DNA of 64,000 nucleotides from Brevibacillus formosus (GTDB taxonomy: Bacteria; Bacillota; Bacilli; Brevibacillales; Brevibacillaceae): positions 186,001 to 250,000 of the forward strand of contig NZ_PXZL01000013.1 of the NCBI RefSeq assembly GCF_003013405.1, read 5' to 3'. Position 1 is the stretch's first letter, and every line of letters begins with the position of its first letter. The notes beneath the pieces were generated by a model. That model did not search any database and was not told where the DNA came from. It saw only the letters and a list, made by a program, of their open reading frames with translations. Shown here piece after piece: positions 41,673 to 50,356 of the stretch. A program made the position numbers and the translations under genes.

Positions 41673-42695
41673 TCAATTCTGATGCTTCCAAACGTACCAG
41701 CCCATTAGGAACATGCCGCAATAAGTCGCTGCACTGGCGATTGCAGACATACTCCACGGAACAACGAGTGTGAGGAGAGAGAAAACAAATATAGCAAGCA
41801 GCATGACGACAATGAGCGGGAGCATTTGAAGATGTTGACGTGTCGCAATTGGATGTGTCAACGAATAGAGTAGGGCTGCGATAATGACTCCACCATGTAA
41901 AAGTGAGAGGATAGCGAGAAGCCAATCGCCACCCGGCATCATTTGAACCAAAATTTGTTTGATAGGCAGTACAGAGGCGTGGGCATCATGCCAATGGGCA
42001 AGAAGGATAGCTTGACCTAGCATCGTGAACAAGAGGAAGATTCCGGCTCCGATGATTGCCCCCATCCGAACAGCTCGCTCATGAGACGCACGTAGTGCCA
42101 GTGGTAGAGTCGTGGCCAAGCCGATGAGAAAATGCAAGGCAAGGAAAAATACAGCGTGAATCAGCCAGTTCACATTCAATTGATAACCCAAGCTCGGTAT
42201 TGGCACATGGGATTGTGCGGTGAAAATCAATCCGAATAATAATAAACCGACAGATAGAGATATAGCTGTTGCAGTGACAATCCATCTCCAACGATTTATG
42301 ATAAAGAAGATGGCTGCAATGGTCAGAAGGATGAACCATAAAGGAGAGAGCTCCTCCAAGAGGAAATCTGCCTGTTGGCCAAGCATGACTCCTGTATACC
42401 CCAATAGCAGAATGTGGGTGATGACAGAAAGGCTAGAAGCGAACGCTTCGCCAAACAATACGTAGTACAGCTCATACAGAGAGTGAATTTGCTTGCGATG
42501 GCAAAAGGTCAACAGCTGGACGCCGAACCATCCGAGACCAAGAGCCGCAAGGGCAATGCCTATTGTCCCCCAGGAACCGAAATAAGTAAAAAAGCGTAAC
42601 CACTCATATCCACCCAAGTAGAATCCACCTAACGTAGACCCTGCAAAAAGCACGGCGATTTGCCAAGCGACTTTGTCCATAGGCATCATCCTCAC
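41673..42695 (-). CDS. YkvI family membrane protein
   Basis: A 340-residue integral membrane protein with about ten helices. The N-terminal pattern VAWQIAVLFAGSTLGGFYLGGYEWLRFFTYFGSWGTIGIALAALGLGWFG resembles uncharacterised YkvI-type (COG3949) proteins, which are distantly related to amino acid/cation symporters and GerAB spore germination permeases. The substrate is unknown. HWHDAHASVLP in a loop is unusual. The gene is divergent from the FMN reductase gene, sharing a region with two small palindromes. A GerAB-type role cannot be excluded, but no gerA or gerC partner is adjacent. Confidence 0.65.
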   Translation of the reverse strand: MRMMPMDKVAWQIAVLFAGSTLGGFYLGGYEWLRFFTYFGSWGTIGIALAALGLGWFGVQLLTFCHRKQIHSLYELYYVLFGEAFASSLSVITHILLLGYTGVMLGQQADFLLEELSPLWFILLTIAAIFFIINRWRWIVTATAISLSVGLLLFGLIFTAQSHVPIPSLGYQLNVNWLIHAVFFLALHFLIGLATTLPLALRASHERAVRMGAIIGAGIFLLFTMLGQAILLAHWHDAHASVLPIKQILVQMMPGGDWLLAILSLLHGGVIIAALLYSLTHPIATRQHLQMLPLIVVMLLAIFVFSLLTLVVPWSMSAIASAATYCGMFLMGWYVWKHQN

Positions 42696-42700
42696 TTGAA

Positions 42701-42713
42701 ACTTGGTACAAGT
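42701..42713. promoter_or_regulatory. 13-bp palindrome ACTTG-GTA-CAAGT
   Basis: A perfect inverted repeat just upstream of the YkvI-like start and in the shared divergent region. The length and symmetry suit a dimeric repressor; the regulator is unknown. Confidence 0.4.
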
Positions 42714-42730
42714 GTATGAGACAAATAGGT

Positions 42731-42743
42731 CTGTTCAGAACAG
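42731..42743. promoter_or_regulatory. 13-bp palindrome CTGTTC-A-GAACAG
   Basis: A perfect inverted repeat 23 bases upstream of the -35 box of the FMN reductase promoter. Possible operator; no regulator gene is adjacent. Confidence 0.4.
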
Positions 42744-42766
42744 ATGATATTAAATAAACATAAATG

Positions 42767-42795
42767 TTTACAAATTATACTTAATGGAATATAAT
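42767..42795 (+). promoter_or_regulatory. sigma-A promoter of the FMN reductase gene
   Basis: TTTACA (42767-42772), 17-base spacer, TATAAT (42790-42795). The distance to ATG 42837 leaves a leader of about 35 bases. Confidence 0.75.
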
Positions 42796-42836
42796 GAGGA
42801 ACATACCAGTATTTAGATTATCGATGGGGTGAAACC

Positions 42837-43400
42837 ATGAAAATTGTAGGAATAGCCGGAAGCATGAATGCCAATTCTACGACAAAACAAGCGATTCATA
42901 TTGTACTCGAAGCAGCGAAGGCTGCAGGTGCCGATGTTGAAATGATTCATCTCGCGGACTGGAAGCTGCCACTGTACGATGATCGTGATGATACCAGTAC
43001 GTACCCTGAAATAGTCCATCGATTTGTCAAAGCGGTTTCTGAAGCAGATGGTCTTGTAATTGGTTCGCCTGAATACCATGGCACAATGACAGGTGCTTTG
43101 AAAAATGCTATTGACTTCTTGGAAGGACGCATTTTGCGTGACAAGCAGGTTGCCATTATTGGTGTCGCTGGGGGAAGCATGGGCGCTACGAACACGGTCA
43201 ATACTTTGCAGTTAATCATGCGCAATCTGCATGCATGGCCATTGCCATCTAGCCCTTCCATCCCGAGTGCATACAATGCCTTTACACCAGAAGGCAAGCT
43301 GAAGGATGAGCGATTGCAGGCGCGAATGGAGCAATTGGGTCAACAACTTGTACAATATGTCCAAATGATGAACCCAACACCAGAAAAACAGCTGCGATAG
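42837..43400 (+). CDS. NADPH-dependent FMN reductase
   Basis: A 187-residue flavodoxin-fold enzyme. The phosphate-binding loop is GIAGSMNANSTTKQ, followed by DWKLPLYDDRDD and the flavin-binding GSPEYHGTMTGALKNAIDFL, typical of NADPH-dependent FMN reductase/azoreductase proteins. It is expected to reduce free FMN, quinones or azo compounds. A strong sigma-A promoter and two palindromes upstream point to inducible control, as with quinone- or azo-responsive reductases in Bacillus, though the operator sequences are not ones I recognise. It is a single-gene unit ahead of mntR. Confidence 0.88.
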   Translation: MKIVGIAGSMNANSTTKQAIHIVLEAAKAAGADVEMIHLADWKLPLYDDRDDTSTYPEIVHRFVKAVSEADGLVIGSPEYHGTMTGALKNAIDFLEGRILRDKQVAIIGVAGGSMGATNTVNTLQLIMRNLHAWPLPSSPSIPSAYNAFTPEGKLKDERLQARMEQLGQQLVQYVQMMNPTPEKQLR

Positions 43401-43499
43401 GTACTTTTCTCTTGCAAATGCTTCTCATTACACGGTATCATATTTCTACGTGCCTTTTTTGGCTAGATGAAATAACGGTTTGGAAATGAGGGGTTCACA

Positions 43500-43931
43500 A
43501 TGCCGCCAACGCCGAGTATGGAAGACTATTTGGAACGCATTTACAACTTAATTGAAGAAAAGGGCTATGCTCGTGTCTCCGATATTGCTGAAGCGTTGGA
43601 AGTACATCCCTCTTCGGTCACGAAAATGGTTCAGAAGCTAGACAAAGACAAGTATCTCGTTTACGAAAAATACCGTGGACTTGTCTTGACGCCAAAAGGG
43701 AAAAAAATCGGAAAACGCCTAGTGGACCGTCACAGTCTTCTGGAAGAATTTATGCGGATCATTGGCTTGGATGAAGAGCACATTTATCAGGATGTGGAAG
43801 GAATCGAGCACCACCTGAGCTGGGAATCGATTACATGCCTGGAGTATCTGGTTCAGTACTTCGAGGCAGATCCAAAACGTATAGAAGAGCTTCGTAACAT
43901 TCGTTTGTTAGATGAGCAAAAAGAGGAATAG
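43500..43931 (+). CDS. mntR: manganese transport regulator MntR
   Basis: A 143-residue DtxR-family regulator that represses Mn uptake genes when Mn is sufficient. An N-terminal winged helix ([41 protein letters not shown]) is followed by the dimerisation domain. All metal ligands are present: Asp and Glu of MEDYLERIY, His of DRHSLLEEF, and Glu, Glu, His of DVEGIEHH. The GAGGGGTTCACA site precedes ATG 43500. It begins the mntR-yqhO-yqhP-yqhQ-yqhR-aroQ-papA-efp order conserved from B. subtilis. Confidence 0.94.
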   Translation: MPPTPSMEDYLERIYNLIEEKGYARVSDIAEALEVHPSSVTKMVQKLDKDKYLVYEKYRGLVLTPKGKKIGKRLVDRHSLLEEFMRIIGLDEEHIYQDVEGIEHHLSWESITCLEYLVQYFEADPKRIEELRNIRLLDEQKEE

Positions 43932-43954
43932 TCTATATCGTTATCGTATTATAG

Positions 43955-43982
43955 CGCAAGCCGATCAGGCTTGCGTTTTTCT
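43955..43982 (+). terminator. terminator after mntR
   Basis: CGCAAGCC (43955-43962), loop gatca, GGCTTGCG (43968-43975), T-run. Confidence 0.88.
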
Positions 43983-44051
43983 TTGTGGTAACGGAAAAGC
44001 TGTCGTCTTATACATGGAGAATGGGGAGGAATTTTAGGGAGGGGAAGCAAG

Positions 44052-44981
44052 GTGAAAGCGGATGCGGTCTTTGAAGGTGGCGGCGTAAAAGGAATCGCTT
44101 TTATCGGTGCCTTGCGAGTCATGGAGGAGAATGGATACACATGGGAAAGACTCGCTGGTACCTCGGCTGGCTCCATTGTTGCAGCTTTACTCGGCGCAGG
44201 CTATTCCAGCCATGAGTTGAAACCGGTCTTTGAAGAGCTGGATTACCTTCACTTTCTCAAGAGCTCAGGGCTGGGCAGACTTCCTCTCATCGGGCCAATC
44301 TATGAACTAGTCATGCGAGAAGGGGTTTATCGAGCAGATCGTATTGAGTTGTTCATAGAGGAGTTGTTACAGCGAAAAGGTGTACGAACATTCGGAGATC
44401 TTCCTCCTGGTAAGCTGAAGGTTGTCGCTTCTGATGTCACAGATGGAAAAATGCTTATATTTCCCGACGATTTGGCACGGTATGGTGTAGAACCAGATGA
44501 TTTTCCAGTGGCACGAGCGGTTCGCATGTCTTCGTCTATCCCGTTCTTTTTTCAGCCTGCAAAGCTGCAAAGTGCAGGACATGTCCATTATATTGTCGAT
44601 GGCGCATTATTGAGCAACTACCCCGTGTGGTTATTTGATGTACCAGGGACTCCGCGGTGGCCGACGATTGGTTTTCGTCTGAGTGATGATCAAGACAAGA
44701 GAGAAGCGACCAGCATTAAAGGTCTTTTTTCCTTCTCTCGTGGATTGCTGGCGACAATGCTCGATGCACACGACCGCCTGTATGTGGAAAAGGCAAAAGC
44801 CGTTCGGACGATTTTCATCCATACTTTAGGGGTGAGAACCACCCAATTTCAGCTGTCAAAAGAAATCAGGCAACAATTGTTTGAGTCAGGGGAGGCAGCC
44901 GCTCACAAATTTTTGGCACAATGGGACTTTGAAGATTACGTCAAAGTGTTTCGCAATACCTCTCCGAAAATGCTCGTCTAA
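44052..44981 (+). CDS. yqhO: patatin-like phospholipase (YqhO)
   Basis: A 309-residue patatin-family serine lipase-like protein. The oxyanion motif FEGGGVKGIAFIGAL lies at residues 7-22, nucleophile motif GTSAGS near residue 37, and catalytic Asp in VDGALLSNYP. The Ser-Asp dyad is thus intact, predicting acyl-ester hydrolysis of phospholipids; the substrate is unknown. It starts at GTG 44052 after GGGAGGGGAAGCAAG. The order is conserved with B. subtilis yqhO next to mntR. Confidence 0.9.
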   Translation: MKADAVFEGGGVKGIAFIGALRVMEENGYTWERLAGTSAGSIVAALLGAGYSSHELKPVFEELDYLHFLKSSGLGRLPLIGPIYELVMREGVYRADRIELFIEELLQRKGVRTFGDLPPGKLKVVASDVTDGKMLIFPDDLARYGVEPDDFPVARAVRMSSSIPFFFQPAKLQSAGHVHYIVDGALLSNYPVWLFDVPGTPRWPTIGFRLSDDQDKREATSIKGLFSFSRGLLATMLDAHDRLYVEKAKAVRTIFIHTLGVRTTQFQLSKEIRQQLFESGEAAAHKFLAQWDFEDYVKVFRNTSPKMLV

Positions 44982-44984
44982 TAA

Positions 44985-45021
44985 AAAAACAGGTCGCCGA
45001 ATTCAGGCAGCCTGTTTTTTT
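44985..45021. terminator. bidirectional terminator between yqhO and yqhP
   Basis: CAGGTCGCC (44990-44998) pairs with GGCAGCCTG (45006-45014) with one mismatch, flanked by A and T runs. Confidence 0.8.
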
Positions 45022-45022
45022 A

Positions 45023-45382
45023 TTAGTGAGAGATATTATTTTGCGATTTTTCGTCTTGTTTCTCTTTTTGCTTCCCTTTGCTGCCCTCGATCACACGAAA
45101 CGGATGATCTTTTCGCGGGGTACTCGACTGCTTTTTCACTGCTTGCCGAGCAATGGAGGGCTTTGGCTTTACCTTGACCTTTGGCTGTCTAGGTTTACCT
45201 GCTCCTGAGCCTTGTGAAAAGAAGGAGCCGGTTTGTAAATAGTTGCGCACGACCAAGAAAAGTACAACGGATAATCCCAAGATGACAATCGTACTGACAG
45301 GATCATGGATGAGTGTTATCAAAAAACCGTAAATCGCCAATACGATCACTATCAGAATCACTGGTGGAATACGGCGTAACAT
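45023..45382 (-). CDS. yqhP: YqhP-like membrane protein
   Basis: A 119-residue protein with two N-terminal membrane helices (PVILIVIVLAIYGFLITLI and VSTIVILGLSVVLFLVV) and a basic, low-complexity cytoplasmic tail rich in Lys, Gln and Ser. It resembles YqhP by length, topology and position between yqhO and yqhQ; the function is unknown. ATG 45382 has GAGGTGAAGCCC before it. It is transcribed opposite to yqhO and shares the strand with yqhQ, from which it is separated by 36 bases. Confidence 0.75.
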   Translation of the reverse strand: MLRRIPPVILIVIVLAIYGFLITLIHDPVSTIVILGLSVVLFLVVRNYLQTGSFFSQGSGAGKPRQPKVKVKPKPSIARQAVKKQSSTPRKDHPFRVIEGSKGKQKEKQDEKSQNNISH

Positions 45383-45418
45383 AGGGCTTCACCTCTATGG
45401 GAATAAAAATGCCTCACG

Positions 45419-46354
45419 TTATCCGGTCGTAACCATTCTTTCCTGCACGTGCTTCTGATCAAGCTCCCGCATCTTTTGGAAGGAAGCGATGGCTACCTCG
45501 ACTTGGCTGTCATCTGGTTCACGAGTTGTGATCTTTTGCAACCACAATCCTGGATAACCAAGGTAACGTAGGACGGGTACATCACGGAGCTTGTTTGTCC
45601 ACTGCAAAACCTCATAAGAGACGCCGATTACCAGTGGCAAAAGAACAATGCGTTGTACGACCCTCTCCGTCAGGGAGTCATAGCTAAACAGTGAGTAAAT
45701 CACTACACCGACGAACACTGAGAAAATGAGAAAACTGCTCCCGCAACGATAATGCAGAGCGGAAAATTTTTGTACATTGGCTACTGTTAATTCTACCCCG
45801 GATTCGAATGCGTTAATCACTTTATGCTCGGCTCCGTGGTATTGAAAAAGCCTTTTAATCAACGGAGTTTGTGCAATTGCTGTAATATAGCCGAGGAGGA
45901 GCAGAATTTTAAATCCGCCTTCAGCCAACGTTTGAGGAACGCCATCCGGTACCCATTTTCCGAGTAAAAAGTCTGCCAGGAAAACGGGAACGAGTGTAAA
46001 TACGAATTTCCCAAACAGGAAGGAAAGTACCCCGACGACAGCAACACCTAAAATCATGGTGAGCTTCGATGGACCTTCGGAGACCTCTTCTCCAGACTCC
46101 ATACTGTATTGTTCAGAGGCGAAGTTGAGATGTTTGGCCCCATTGGCGCTGGCTTCGACCAAACCAACAATCCCACGCAAAAACGGAATCTTTTTCAGCG
46201 TAGTAATCCATTTATATTCGGACCTTGGGGATTCAAAATACTCAATTTCATGATTTTTTTTGCGAACAGCCGTAACAGTCGTGGTTTTGCCACCGAACAT
46301 AACTCCTTCGATGACGGCCTGACCGCCGTAGCTAGGTACGTTTTGTTGCGCCAA
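45419..46354 (-). CDS. yqhQ: DUF1385 membrane protein YqhQ
   Basis: A 311-residue DUF1385 protein. Signatures: PSYGGQAVIEGVMFGGK at the start, FLRGIVGLVEA, then YHGAEHKVINAFE with LHYRCGSSFLI in the middle. About four to five membrane helices are present. The family is widespread in Firmicutes and its function is unknown. TTG 46354 is favoured because GGTGA lies five bases before it and other family members have only a few residues before PSYGG; GTG 46375 is an alternative. It forms a minus-strand pair with yqhP. Confidence 0.88.
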   Translation of the reverse strand: MAQQNVPSYGGQAVIEGVMFGGKTTTVTAVRKKNHEIEYFESPRSEYKWITTLKKIPFLRGIVGLVEASANGAKHLNFASEQYSMESGEEVSEGPSKLTMILGVAVVGVLSFLFGKFVFTLVPVFLADFLLGKWVPDGVPQTLAEGGFKILLLLGYITAIAQTPLIKRLFQYHGAEHKVINAFESGVELTVANVQKFSALHYRCGSSFLIFSVFVGVVIYSLFSYDSLTERVVQRIVLLPLVIGVSYEVLQWTNKLRDVPVLRYLGYPGLWLQKITTREPDDSQVEVAIASFQKMRELDQKHVQERMVTTG

Positions 46355-46490
46355 TACAATCACCATCCTTACCACTATATTAACGGAAATGGCGACTTGA
46401 AGCTACAAGGAGTTCGCACTTTTCCAACAAATGTAAAGCAAAAGTGAAAAGCGTAGAGGAAGAGCATACTAGAGAACAGAGGTGATGGAA

Positions 46491-47003
46491 ATGGAAATAA
46501 GCAAAACAGGACGGAGGCACAAGCAAGCACGCGTATCCCCTACCGAAGAAGGCAGGCAAGGCAGTAAAAGAATCTCCACTTCGAAGATTTTGGAGGTCGC
46601 ATTCTGGGGAACTATCATTTGGGGGCTGGTTCGATTGATGGCTCACTTTTTGAACATGACCCCGTACGGAATCGGAGCATTTGCACGTCCTTTTATCAGC
46701 ATCGAGGACGAAAATACGTTTACGAGCGTGTGCCTTGGTGGTATCGTGCTGTTCGCTGAAACAGTCGTTGCTTCATTTGTGTTCAGCTTGTTATTTAGCC
46801 GGATCCGTGCGTGGTGGCTGGGACTTGTCTACGGGGCGGTCATGTTATTGATAGCGGGTTTCTTCTTTCACATCGGAAATTGGGAGGTCGCCACCTTAAG
46901 TACGGAAGGCGCTTGGTATTTGTCGTTTGGCTTGTTCATTGGGATGACAATCATACTCGAGCAATCAGACGAGAATCATGATTGGAACGAGTTCACAAGG
47001 TAG
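46491..47003 (+). CDS. yqhR: YqhR family membrane protein
   Basis: A 170-residue protein with four membrane helices after a 35-residue basic N-terminal tail. It resembles YqhR, a Bacillales membrane protein of unknown function. Recognisable parts: ILEVAFWGTIIWGLVRLMAHFLNMTPYGIGAFARPF and YGAVMLLIAGFFFHIGNW. The ATG at 46491 is preferred over 46482 and 46485 because GAGGTGAT lies five bases before it. Divergent from yqhQ, it precedes aroQ as in B. subtilis. Confidence 0.82.
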   Translation: MEISKTGRRHKQARVSPTEEGRQGSKRISTSKILEVAFWGTIIWGLVRLMAHFLNMTPYGIGAFARPFISIEDENTFTSVCLGGIVLFAETVVASFVFSLLFSRIRAWWLGLVYGAVMLLIAGFFFHIGNWEVATLSTEGAWYLSFGLFIGMTIILEQSDENHDWNEFTR

Positions 47004-47073
47004 GAGGATTTCTCCGTTCCTTGTCAAAATGGATGTAACAATGTTCGAAATGTTGTTTTGGCGATTGTCTACT

Positions 47074-47101
47074 TTGGATTCAGAACGGCATGTGGTAAAA
47101 T
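47074..47101 (+). promoter_or_regulatory. sigma-A-like promoter before aroQ
   Basis: TTGGAT (47074-47079), 16-base spacer, TAAAAT (47096-47101), about 43 bases before the aroQ start. Confidence 0.55.
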
Positions 47102-47143
47102 GTTTCATTAATAAAAAAACTTTTATAGGGAGAGGGATGGTCG

Positions 47144-47584
47144 ATGACTTCCGTCTTGGTACTGAACGGGCCCAACCTGAATTTATTGGGGACAAGGGAG
47201 CCGGATGTTTACGGAAGGGAAACGCTGGAGGATGTGGTGACAATCCTAACGGGTGTCATGGATGAGTTGGGCGGAAAGCTTGAGCATCTCCAATCGAATC
47301 ACGAAGGTGTCCTCATCGACGCGATTCATCAGGCGAGAGGTGTCCATGACGGCATCTTGATCAATCCAGGGGCATTCACCCATTACAGCTATGCGATCCG
47401 AGACGCATTGGCCAGTGTGGCTCTGCCAACGATTGAAGTACATATTTCCAATATTCATGCACGGGAACCATTTCGACATCACTCCGTCATCGCACCTATC
47501 GCGATTGGACAAGTAGTCGGGTTGGGGATCGATGGGTATGAATGGGCGTTAAGAGCGCTCGTCCGTAAAATCGAAAAAAAATAA
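47144..47584 (+). CDS. aroQ: type II 3-dehydroquinate dehydratase
   Basis: A 146-residue enzyme of the shikimate pathway; it removes water from 3-dehydroquinate to give 3-dehydroshikimate. Catalytic Tyr in [16 protein letters not shown], and the catalytic His in [11 protein letters not shown] are present, as is [14 protein letters not shown]. The length is typical of the dodecameric type II class. GGGAGAGGG precedes ATG 47144. It is followed by papA and efp, an order conserved in Bacillales. The pathway partner aroK is at 28479. Confidence 0.95.
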   Translation: MTSVLVLNGPNLNLLGTREPDVYGRETLEDVVTILTGVMDELGGKLEHLQSNHEGVLIDAIHQARGVHDGILINPGAFTHYSYAIRDALASVALPTIEVHISNIHAREPFRHHSVIAPIAIGQVVGLGIDGYEWALRALVRKIEKK

Positions 47585-47613
47585 AAGCATTCAAAAAAGG
47601 GGAAAAGGTTGCC

Positions 47614-48684
47614 ATGAAACATCGTCTGCATAAATTGCGCGAGGCACTTACACAAGTGGGAGCAGAGGCGTTTATTACCGAAAAAACAGAAAATCGCTTC
47701 TACTTGAGTGGCTTCACCGGATCAACGGGATGGGTAATTGTCACCGAAAAAGAGGCGTTTCTCGTCACTGACTTCCGCTATGTGGAACAAGCGCAAGAAC
47801 AAGCGCCTGAATTTACAGTGGTAAATAACGAAAGAAAAGCTGTTGAAGCGATTGCAAAACTCCTGCGAGAAAAAGGGATCAAGCGCTTGGCATTCGAGAG
47901 CAGCGTATCCTTTAGCACCTATCAGGAATGGGACAAAGGATTTGACGGAGTAGAGATGGTGCCAACAAGCGGTCTGCTTGAAAAAATCCGCATGTTTAAA
48001 GACGAATCCGAGATGGTTATTATTCGTGAAGCGGTTCGTATAGCTGAAGCGGCATTTACGCATATTCAAGGCTTCATCAAGCCAGGTGTGCGTGAAGCCG
48101 ATGTTGCCTTGGAATTGGAATTCTTCATGCGCAAGCAAGGAGCGACAGGCTCTGCATTTGATATGATCGTAGCTTCAGGTGTGCGCGGTGCTCTGCCACA
48201 TGGACGTGCGTCCGAGAAAGTGATTCAGGCAGGGGAAATGGTTACACTCGACTTTGGTGCTGCTTATCAGGGCTACCATTCCGACATCACACGCACCTTG
48301 TCTGTGGGCGAGCCAGACCCGAAAATGCGTGAAATCTACGAAATCGTTCTGCGTGCGCAGCTGGCAGGTTTAGAAGCTCTGAAGCCAGGTGTATCCGCAA
48401 GAGACGCTGACGCAGCAACGAGAGATATCATCACAGCAGCAGGCTATGGTGACGCGTATGGACATAGCGCAGGTCATGGCCTCGGATTGGAAGTTCACGA
48501 GCTGCCAGGGCTGTCGACTGTCAGCACCTTCGTATTGGAGCCAGGTATGCTCGTAACGATGGAGCCAGGCATTTATGTAACAGGACTTGGTGGTGTTCGG
48601 ATCGAAGACGATGTGTGGATTACAGCTGATGGTCATGAGAACCTGAACAAGTCCACGAAAGAGTTGCTCATTTTGCCTGTGTAA
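47614..48684 (+). CDS. papA: Xaa-Pro aminopeptidase family (M24B) peptidase
   Basis: A 356-residue pita-bread metallopeptidase. The five metal ligands are visible: Asp in VTLDFGAAYQGYHSDITRT (two Asp), His in HSAGHGLGLEVHE, Glu in TMEPGIY and Glu in RIEDDVW. Residues 1-130 are the creatinase-like N-terminal domain. It removes N-terminal residues preceding proline. It corresponds to B. subtilis YqhT/PapA, which lies directly before efp and helps supply proline-peptide turnover. GGGGAAAAGGTTGCC precedes ATG 47614. Confidence 0.93.
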   Translation: MKHRLHKLREALTQVGAEAFITEKTENRFYLSGFTGSTGWVIVTEKEAFLVTDFRYVEQAQEQAPEFTVVNNERKAVEAIAKLLREKGIKRLAFESSVSFSTYQEWDKGFDGVEMVPTSGLLEKIRMFKDESEMVIIREAVRIAEAAFTHIQGFIKPGVREADVALELEFFMRKQGATGSAFDMIVASGVRGALPHGRASEKVIQAGEMVTLDFGAAYQGYHSDITRTLSVGEPDPKMREIYEIVLRAQLAGLEALKPGVSARDADAATRDIITAAGYGDAYGHSAGHGLGLEVHELPGLSTVSTFVLEPGMLVTMEPGIYVTGLGGVRIEDDVWITADGHENLNKSTKELLILPV

Positions 48685-48725
48685 TTTATACTTATTCTGT
48701 TATTGATTGATTTGGGAGGACTACC

Positions 48726-49283
48726 ATGATCTCTGTAAACGATTTTCGTACCGGTTTGACAATCGAAGTGGATGGCAATATTTATACCGTGCTAGAATTC
48801 CAACACGTAAAACCAGGTAAAGGTGCGGCTTTCGTTCGCTCCAAACTGCGCAACCTGCGCAACGGCAACACGACGGAAATGACTTTCCGTGGCGGTGAAA
48901 AAGTTAACCCTGCCCGCATCGAATCCAGCACCATGCAATACCTGTATGCGAGCGGAGACGAGTACACTTTCATGAATACCGAGACATATGAGCAAATGAC
49001 GTTCACTCGCAACCAAATCGAGCGTGAGCTGCGTTTCCTCAAGGAAAACATGAACGTGCAAATCATGCAGTACAACGGAGAAACAATCGGTATTCAATTG
49101 CCGAATACGGTTGAACTCGTTGTGACAGAATGTGAACCAGGTGTAAAAGGTGACACTGCTTCTAACGTAACGAAGAAAGCAACCTTGGAAACTGGTTTCG
49201 TAGTAAACGTTCCTCTCTTCGTAGAAGAAGGAGAGCGTTTGATCATCGATACTCGTACGGAAGCATACGTTTCCCGCGCGTAA
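48726..49283 (+). CDS. efp: elongation factor P
   Basis: A 185-residue EF-P. It binds the ribosome between the P and E sites and relieves stalls at consecutive prolines. The N-terminal KOW-like domain begins [47 protein letters not shown], with the Lys of PGKG at the tip modified in some lineages; two OB domains follow, ending [30 protein letters not shown] precedes ATG 48726. It is last in aroQ-papA-efp, ended by a strong terminator. Confidence 0.96.
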   Translation: MISVNDFRTGLTIEVDGNIYTVLEFQHVKPGKGAAFVRSKLRNLRNGNTTEMTFRGGEKVNPARIESSTMQYLYASGDEYTFMNTETYEQMTFTRNQIERELRFLKENMNVQIMQYNGETIGIQLPNTVELVVTECEPGVKGDTASNVTKKATLETGFVVNVPLFVEEGERLIIDTRTEAYVSRA

Positions 49284-49299
49284 AAGCAAGGATTGCAAG

Positions 49300-49336
49300 A
49301 AAAGCTGTGCCCAAAAATGGGTGCAGCTTTTTTTTA
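49300..49336 (+). terminator. terminator after efp
   Basis: AAAGCTGTGCCC (49301-49312) pairs with GGGTGCAGCTTT (49319-49330), followed by T-run. Confidence 0.85.
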
Positions 49337-49422
49337 TTTGCTCCTCCAATTGATACAGTATTGTAAAAATTATGCAATTGCACTACATTAAGTGGTACGG
49401 AGAAAGAGTAAGGTGGAGGGGT

Positions 49423-50283
49423 ATGGCTTTGAGAACGGAACAAGAAATGATGAGCATGCTGATCGAATTCGCCAGGAAGGATGATCGAATCCGCTTGGTA
49501 ACCTTGGAAGGGTCACGCACGAACAAAAATATACCCGCTGATCCATTCCAAGATTATGATATTTCGTATTTTGTGACTGAGATGGATTCTTTCAAGGAAA
49601 ATGATCAATGGCTCGATGTTTTTGGGACTCGGATTATGATGCAAAAACCGGAGGATATGGAGCTTTTTCCGCCCGAGTTAGGGAATTGGTTTTCCTATCT
49701 TATGCTATTTGAGGACGGTAATAAAGTAGATCTGACGCTAATTCCGATAGACGAGACAGCACAGTATTTTGCAGATAGCGACGGCCTGGTTGAGGTTTTG
49801 CTGGATAAGGACGAGCTTATCAAACACGAGGTGCTCCCTTCCGATCGTCAATATTGGACCCGGAAGCCAACTGCTAGAGAGTTTGATGACTGCTGCAACG
49901 AATTTTGGATGGTCTCTACTTATGTTGTCAAAGGTTTGGCGAGAAAAGAAATTCTGTTTGCGATTGACCATCTCAACGAAATTGCCCGACCGAATTTGCT
50001 CCGAATGATGGCTTGGCAAATCGGATGTGAGAAAGGGTTTACCTTTAGTGTCGGGAAAAACTACAAATTTATCGATCACTATCTTTCAAAGAAGGATTGG
50101 GAAACATTACTGTCCACTTATTGCGAAAATGGCTACGCAGAGATGTGGGAATCGTTATTCACTTGCTATGACCTATTCCGAAAGTACTCCAAATCAGTGG
50201 CAGAAAGTCTCGGATATCCATATCCAAATTACGACGAAGCCATTACCAAGTACGCGGAAAATATTTACCATTCATGGAAGTAA
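49423..50283 (+). CDS. aminoglycoside 6-adenylyltransferase (ANT(6)/AadK type)
   Basis: A 286-residue nucleotidyltransferase of the AadK/ANT(6) family, which adenylylates streptomycin at position 6. The catalytic motif EGSRTNKNIPADPFQDYDISYFV (residues 26-48) gives GS...D-x-D, and EDGNKVDLTLIPID carries the third acidic residue. DRQYWTRKPT and the helical C-terminal domain (EFDDCCNEFWMVSTYVVKGLARKE) are also typical. ATG 49423 is chosen, with AAGGTGGAGGGG before it. The context is chromosomal with no mobile element, suggesting an intrinsic gene. Actual resistance cannot be judged. Confidence 0.9.
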   Translation: MALRTEQEMMSMLIEFARKDDRIRLVTLEGSRTNKNIPADPFQDYDISYFVTEMDSFKENDQWLDVFGTRIMMQKPEDMELFPPELGNWFSYLMLFEDGNKVDLTLIPIDETAQYFADSDGLVEVLLDKDELIKHEVLPSDRQYWTRKPTAREFDDCCNEFWMVSTYVVKGLARKEILFAIDHLNEIARPNLLRMMAWQIGCEKGFTFSVGKNYKFIDHYLSKKDWETLLSTYCENGYAEMWESLFTCYDLFRKYSKSVAESLGYPYPNYDEAITKYAENIYHSWK

Positions 50284-50296
50284 TGGACGCCATTCG

Positions 50297-50324
50297 ACCG
50301 CCTTTCTTAAGGGCGGTTTTCTTA
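50297..50324 (+). terminator. terminator after adenylyltransferase gene
   Basis: ACCGCC (50297-50302) pairs with GGCGGT (50312-50317), with extra TTT/AA pairs, followed by TTTTCTT. Confidence 0.75.
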
Positions 50325-50356
50325 TGTTGTTAGATCGCTTGACCACCAAAGCTGGC

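Noticed and set aside
49423..50283. Possible horizontally acquired resistance gene
   Set aside because: No insertion sequence, integrase or clear composition change flanks it; chromosomal adenylyltransferases are common in Bacillales.
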